DNA of 19,960 nt from UCB3 sp964415605 (GTDB taxonomy: Bacteria; Chloroflexota; Anaerolineae; Epilineales; Epilineaceae). Location: assembly GCA_964415605.1 (NCBI GenBank), contig CAYQBA010000084.1:1-19960 (forward strand), read 5' to 3'. Both the position numbers and the translations under genes were made by a program. The notes beneath the pieces were generated by a model that did not search any database, was not told the DNA's origin, and worked only from the letters and a program-made list of their open reading frames with translations. Shown here one piece after another: positions 17,042-19,960 of the stretch; the first letter of the stretch is position 1; each line of letters opens with the position of its first letter.

Positions 17042-18355
17042 TCACGGTGCGGACTCCGTGTAATACCAGACGCCATCGGTCGCCGCGACCAGGAGGCGAT
17101 CCCTGAACAGGATCATGGCGCGTGGGTCGGCGGGTCCCTGCCCTGGGATTGGTTCAAAGAGCTGCCAAACGGCTTGGCCTCGGTCGTTCTTCCAGATTCC
17201 ACTCCCCTTGACGGCAGCGTAACGGGTGTCGCGATCTTGAACCAGGCTGTAGACGCGAGTGTTGATGGCTTCTGCGCCTGGTGCCCGGCGCCACTCGAGC
17301 TGGACCAGGTCGAGTTGACGCAATCCGTCGTCGGTCCCAACGAGATCCACACCGGGACCCGACACCGACCAGCCCGGCAGCATGGCCCTGACCTTCTGAC
17401 CGCGAAGCTCAGGGCCGTACTCGCGCCATTGGTCCATGTCGAGGTCGAACCGGAAGACCCCACTGCTTGTCCCGACGTAGTAGATCCCGCGGTCAATCAA
17501 GAGCGCACGTGTATCCAGCCGATCGACACCAAGCCGCTGCCACGTGTCGCCATGCAGCCGATACACTCCCCCAGAGCCGTTGGTAGACAACGTCGCGCCA
17601 ACGAGCACTGTATCCCCTGCGATGGCGATTGGCTGAAGCCACCGGTCGGGGAGGCCCGCCGTCAACCTTGTCCAAGGGCCGTCGAGCCGAGGCGCGGACT
17701 TCCAGACCCCGGTCCCCCATCCCGTAACGTACGCCGATGCACAGTCCTCGGTGACCGCAGCGTTCACGACATCCCCTTCAAAGTCGTGGCGGACCTTCGT
17801 CCACCGCACTCCATCGGTGCTGTAGTATGCGGAACGCACGGATAGACCGATGGCATAGTCCTGGCATCCAGCCAAGCTCAGCAGCGGCTCAAGTGGCTCA
17901 GTCACACCGGAGCCCTTGACCCACTTGGGTGAAGGAGTTGGGCTGGGCGTCGCATCCCGGCGCAAGATGGGCATATACGCACTGCCGGTGGCCTGCATCG
18001 TCGGTGACGGAGTAGCCGATGCGGCGACAGCGGATGCCGTGATTGTCGCTGTCAGTGTTGGCGTCTCGGTTGCTGAAGCCGTCGGCGTTACTGTATCTGT
18101 CGCCGAAGCCGTCGGCGTTGGCGTCGCCGTGTCGGTTGCCGGCGCGGTCGCGCTCGGAGACGGCGTGGCGGTCTCCGACGCCGGCGGTACTGGGGTTGGC
18201 GTCATCGTTGCGGTGGTGGTTGGTGCTTCGGTCGTCGCTGGAGGCTGGTAGCGGTCCGAAGGAACGCTCCGTTCGGTTGTGCTCGCGATCTGTACCGCCA
18301 CGATGGCAGTGACACACACAACCGCAACAGGTCCAATGAAGCGATGTTGTTTCAT
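17042..18355 (-). CDS. Secreted or anchored beta-propeller protein with Thr/Pro linker
   Basis: The protein has 437 residues. MKQHRFIGP followed by about 18 hydrophobic residues gives a signal anchor or signal peptide. Residues about 35-120 are almost only Thr, Pro, Ala and Ser, including a 10-residue repeat (TPTASATDTV / TPTASATETP). After YMPILRRD comes a domain of about 290 residues built of repeats such as YYSTDGVRWTKV, GTGVWKSAPRLDGPWTRL, GTSSGVFRFDLDMDQW and GSGIWKNDRGQAVWQL, the BNR/Ycf48-type beta-propeller pattern. No sialidase active site can be seen. It starts 10 nt after the phosphatase stop, so the two are co-transcribed and perhaps co-translated. Being outside the cell between a phosphatase and a kinase with matching ectodomains, it may be a ligand or partner for them; this is inference. 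Confidence 0.82.
   Translation of the reverse strand: MKQHRFIGPVAVVCVTAIVAVQIASTTERSVPSDRYQPPATTEAPTTTATMTPTPVPPASETATPSPSATAPATDTATPTPTASATDTVTPTASATETPTLTATITASAVAASATPSPTMQATGSAYMPILRRDATPSPTPSPKWVKGSGVTEPLEPLLSLAGCQDYAIGLSVRSAYYSTDGVRWTKVRHDFEGDVVNAAVTEDCASAYVTGWGTGVWKSAPRLDGPWTRLTAGLPDRWLQPIAIAGDTVLVGATLSTNGSGGVYRLHGDTWQRLGVDRLDTRALLIDRGIYYVGTSSGVFRFDLDMDQWREYGPELRGQKVRAMLPGWSVSGPGVDLVGTDDGLRQLDLVQLEWRRAPGAEAINTRVYSLVQDRDTRYAAVKGSGIWKNDRGQAVWQLFEPIPGQGPADPRAMILFRDRLLVAATDGVWYYTESAP
18075..18119 (-). repeat. 30-nt spaced direct repeat in the TP linker
   Basis: The 15-mer GAAGCCGTCGGCGTT occurs at 18075-18089 and 18105-18119 (plus-strand reading), one 30-nt unit apart, which gives the 10-residue protein repeat in the propeller linker. 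Such coding repeats expand and shrink by slippage. Confidence 0.6.
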
Positions 18356-18365
18356 GACTTCCAGC

Positions 18366-19919
18366 TCATCGATCTAAAACAGGTGTAGCTGCAGGCGTGC
18401 CCCCCTCACCCGACGACGAAGACTTGTCGCGGGTCCGTTCCGGACAGCCCCCCAGCCAATAGAACGAGCGCACAACGCTCTCACTGTCCGGAATCGGCTG
18501 CTCGGCGGCATCCAAGGCAACCACGCGCCAGTTGACGATGGCGCCGGGGGCAAACCTCGCCTTACCAGGACACCAATCCGTATGCGTCTGATCTCCCACC
18601 CACTTACCGAGAGATGGTTCGCATCTCTCGCCTTCACACGCCCGCAGGTCATACTTGACCGCACCGATCATCGGCTGCCAAACGAACTTCACGGTCCTAT
18701 CCAGCTTCAGCTTATCCCCGGGCTCGACCAATGCCACGCGCTTCTGGACAGGCGGAGCGGTGGCCGACGGCGTGGAGGTTGCCCCCGCTTGCGTAGGGCC
18801 AGGCGTCGGCGTCGCTGTCGGCAGCCCGAAGTCGGCCGGCGGGGTGTCCGTGGGCCCGATCGTTGGCTCGGCCATGGCCGCTGCTTTGACCGGCGCTGTG
18901 GGTTGAGGCTCGGGCGAGGCCGCCGTGCCAGGCGATTCGTGGGGAGCAGGTGGCGTCCCCGACGTCGCTGAGCTTGGCGGCGGCTGATCACCACCGCGGG
19001 CCAGCCTCAATATGCCAACCACGAGCAGCAGACCCGCCACGCCGCCCATGATCGGCCACGGGATGTGCAGTCCGGATGGTCGTGGCCTCTCTGTCGCCCC
19101 CGGAGGCTGCCCCTCCCCACCGCCCTTATCGCCGCGCTTGCCGACAGGAGGTTCTTTCGGCGAGCTGGCCGCCACCGACGGGCGCAAGGTGATGACCGTG
19201 ATGTTGTCGGGCCCGCCACGCTTGTTGGCCAGGTCGATGAGCTGGACCGACGCCTTCTGAGGCGGCAGTCCTCGCAGATGCTTGAGGATCTCGGCGTCAC
19301 TGACCACACGGATGAGCCCGTCGCTGCACAACATCAAGATGTCGCCAGCCAGCAGCTGATCGGAGAAGACATCCACGTCGACATCCGCCTCGGTGCCGAC
19401 CGCGCGCAGAAGGACGTTGGCGCGCTCGTGGTTGTCCGCTTGCTCCTGAGTCAGCCGGCCCTGCCGCACTTCTTCGGCCACCCACGAATGGTCCTGCGTT
19501 ACCCTGGAGATTTGATTGCCCCGGACCCGATACAAACGTGAGTCACCAACATGCCCCACGATCAACTCGGTCCCACGAATGACCACGGCCGTGACGGTCG
19601 TGCCCATGCCCGCCATGCCGTCCATCGATTGGCCGTCGCGAAAGATGCGCTCGTTTGCCGTGCGGATGGCCTGCCAAAGCGCTTGCCGTGGATCCAGCTC
19701 CGGAGAGCTGTAGTAGTACGCGCTGACGGTGTCGGCTGCCGTTCGGCTGGCATATTGACCACCCGCCACCCCGCCCATGCCGTCCGCCACCACGTACAAC
19801 AGGCCCTTGCGCGCAATCGTCTGAGCATCGAGGTCGGCGGGCGGGAGCTGCAGCGCATCCTGATTCTGCCCGCGGCTGCCTCGATCCGTTCCGTAGCCGA
19901 CGGTAGGGTTCGCGGTCAT
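18366..19919 (-). CDS. Membrane-anchored PP2C-type Ser/Thr protein phosphatase
   Basis: A 517-residue protein. The PP2C (PPM) domain fills residues about 1-250, with NQDA (D21), DGMGG (46-50), GTTVTAV, GHVGDSRLYR (GDSR 125-128), SDG (199-201) and GGPDN (235-239), so the metal-binding Asp set is complete. A Gly/Pro/basic stretch, one TM (about 288-306) and a TP linker lead to an outer module (about 393-499) almost identical to that of the third kinase. This layout (PP2C-TM-ectodomain) resembles mycobacterial PstP but the ectodomain differs. ATG 19919 has GAGGT 7 nt before it; a TTG at 19937 gives six more residues and is less likely. It heads the visible operon and should reverse phosphorylation by the three kinases downstream. 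Promoter lies outside the window. Confidence 0.94.
   Translation of the reverse strand: MTANPTVGYGTDRGSRGQNQDALQLPPADLDAQTIARKGLLYVVADGMGGVAGGQYASRTAADTVSAYYYSSPELDPRQALWQAIRTANERIFRDGQSMDGMAGMGTTVTAVVIRGTELIVGHVGDSRLYRVRGNQISRVTQDHSWVAEEVRQGRLTQEQADNHERANVLLRAVGTEADVDVDVFSDQLLAGDILMLCSDGLIRVVSDAEILKHLRGLPPQKASVQLIDLANKRGGPDNITVITLRPSVAASSPKEPPVGKRGDKGGGEGQPPGATERPRPSGLHIPWPIMGGVAGLLLVVGILRLARGGDQPPPSSATSGTPPAPHESPGTAASPEPQPTAPVKAAAMAEPTIGPTDTPPADFGLPTATPTPGPTQAGATSTPSATAPPVQKRVALVEPGDKLKLDRTVKFVWQPMIGAVKYDLRACEGERCEPSLGKWVGDQTHTDWCPGKARFAPGAIVNWRVVALDAAEQPIPDSESVVRSFYWLGGCPERTRDKSSSSGEGGTPAATPVLDR
18421..18869 (-). repeat. Duplicated ectodomain segment, copy in the PP2C phosphatase
   Basis: Partner of 15482-15930, same strand, same reading frame, offset 2939 nt. 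Identical run 18644-18727. The TP linker between the conserved blocks has the same length (29 residues) in both proteins but a different sequence. Confidence 0.9.
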
Positions 19920-19926
19920 GGGCAAC

Positions 19927-19931
19927 ACCTC
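19927..19931 (-). promoter_or_regulatory. Ribosome binding site that decides the PP2C start
   Basis: GAGGT on the minus strand, 7 nt from ATG 19919. The alternative TTG at 19937 lies upstream of this site and cannot use it. Confidence 0.55.
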
Positions 19932-19960
19932 GAGCAATCTGATGGAGGCGGAACGTTGCG

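Noticed and set aside
16930..17076. N-terminal extension of the third kinase to ATG 17076
   Set aside because: The added 49 residues have no match in the sister kinases and would overlap the propeller gene; kept only as an alternative start.

Overview
This is a GC-rich window with no rRNA, tRNA, CRISPR array, transposase or integrase that I can see. It most resembles Chloroflexota (Anaerolineae or Ardenticatenia-like). The basis is style rather than a marker gene: many paralogous Ser/Thr kinases with a single TM and a Thr/Pro-rich (TPTPT-type) linker to an outer domain, a secreted protein with a YMPILRR-like segment after such a linker, and a TP-rich tail on a penicillin-binding protein. The assignment is an inference.

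Region 1 (1-4715, minus strand) reads as one transcript: a lipoprotein, a SIR2-like NADase-type protein, an nSTAND1-type P-loop NTPase with a C-terminal membrane bundle, and a small exported protein cut by the window edge. The SIR2 gene starts at or just after the lipoprotein stop, and the NTPase follows after 37 nt. A SIR2 effector next to a STAND sensor is the layout of NAD-depleting antiphage or conflict systems. The membrane C-terminus and the coupled lipoprotein are not part of the versions I know, so this is the best candidate here for an undescribed system.

Region 2 (4716-9228): a 395-nt divergent intergenic region, which holds a perfect 17-bp inverted repeat just upstream of comEC, then comEC (DNA uptake channel), then a cytoplasmic ankyrin-repeat protein. 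The ankyrin gene has visibly lower GC than comEC and its own good promoter candidate.

Region 3 (9229-19960) is a phosphosignalling and cell-wall locus. A minus-strand operon runs PP2C phosphatase, secreted beta-propeller, and three receptor-type Ser/Thr kinases. It converges, with 21 nt between stops, on a plus-strand class A penicillin-binding protein that carries an N-terminal cytoplasmic FHA (phosphothreonine-binding) domain. This recalls the actinobacterial pstP-rodA-pbpA-pknA-pknB/FHA arrangement, but here the phosphopeptide reader is fused to the synthase. The phosphatase and the third kinase carry a nearly identical extracytoplasmic module of about 105 residues, made by a collinear DNA duplication, so writer and eraser probably sense the same signal.

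All calls come from reading motifs by eye. No database search was run, and start sites were chosen from ribosome binding sites and domain boundaries.
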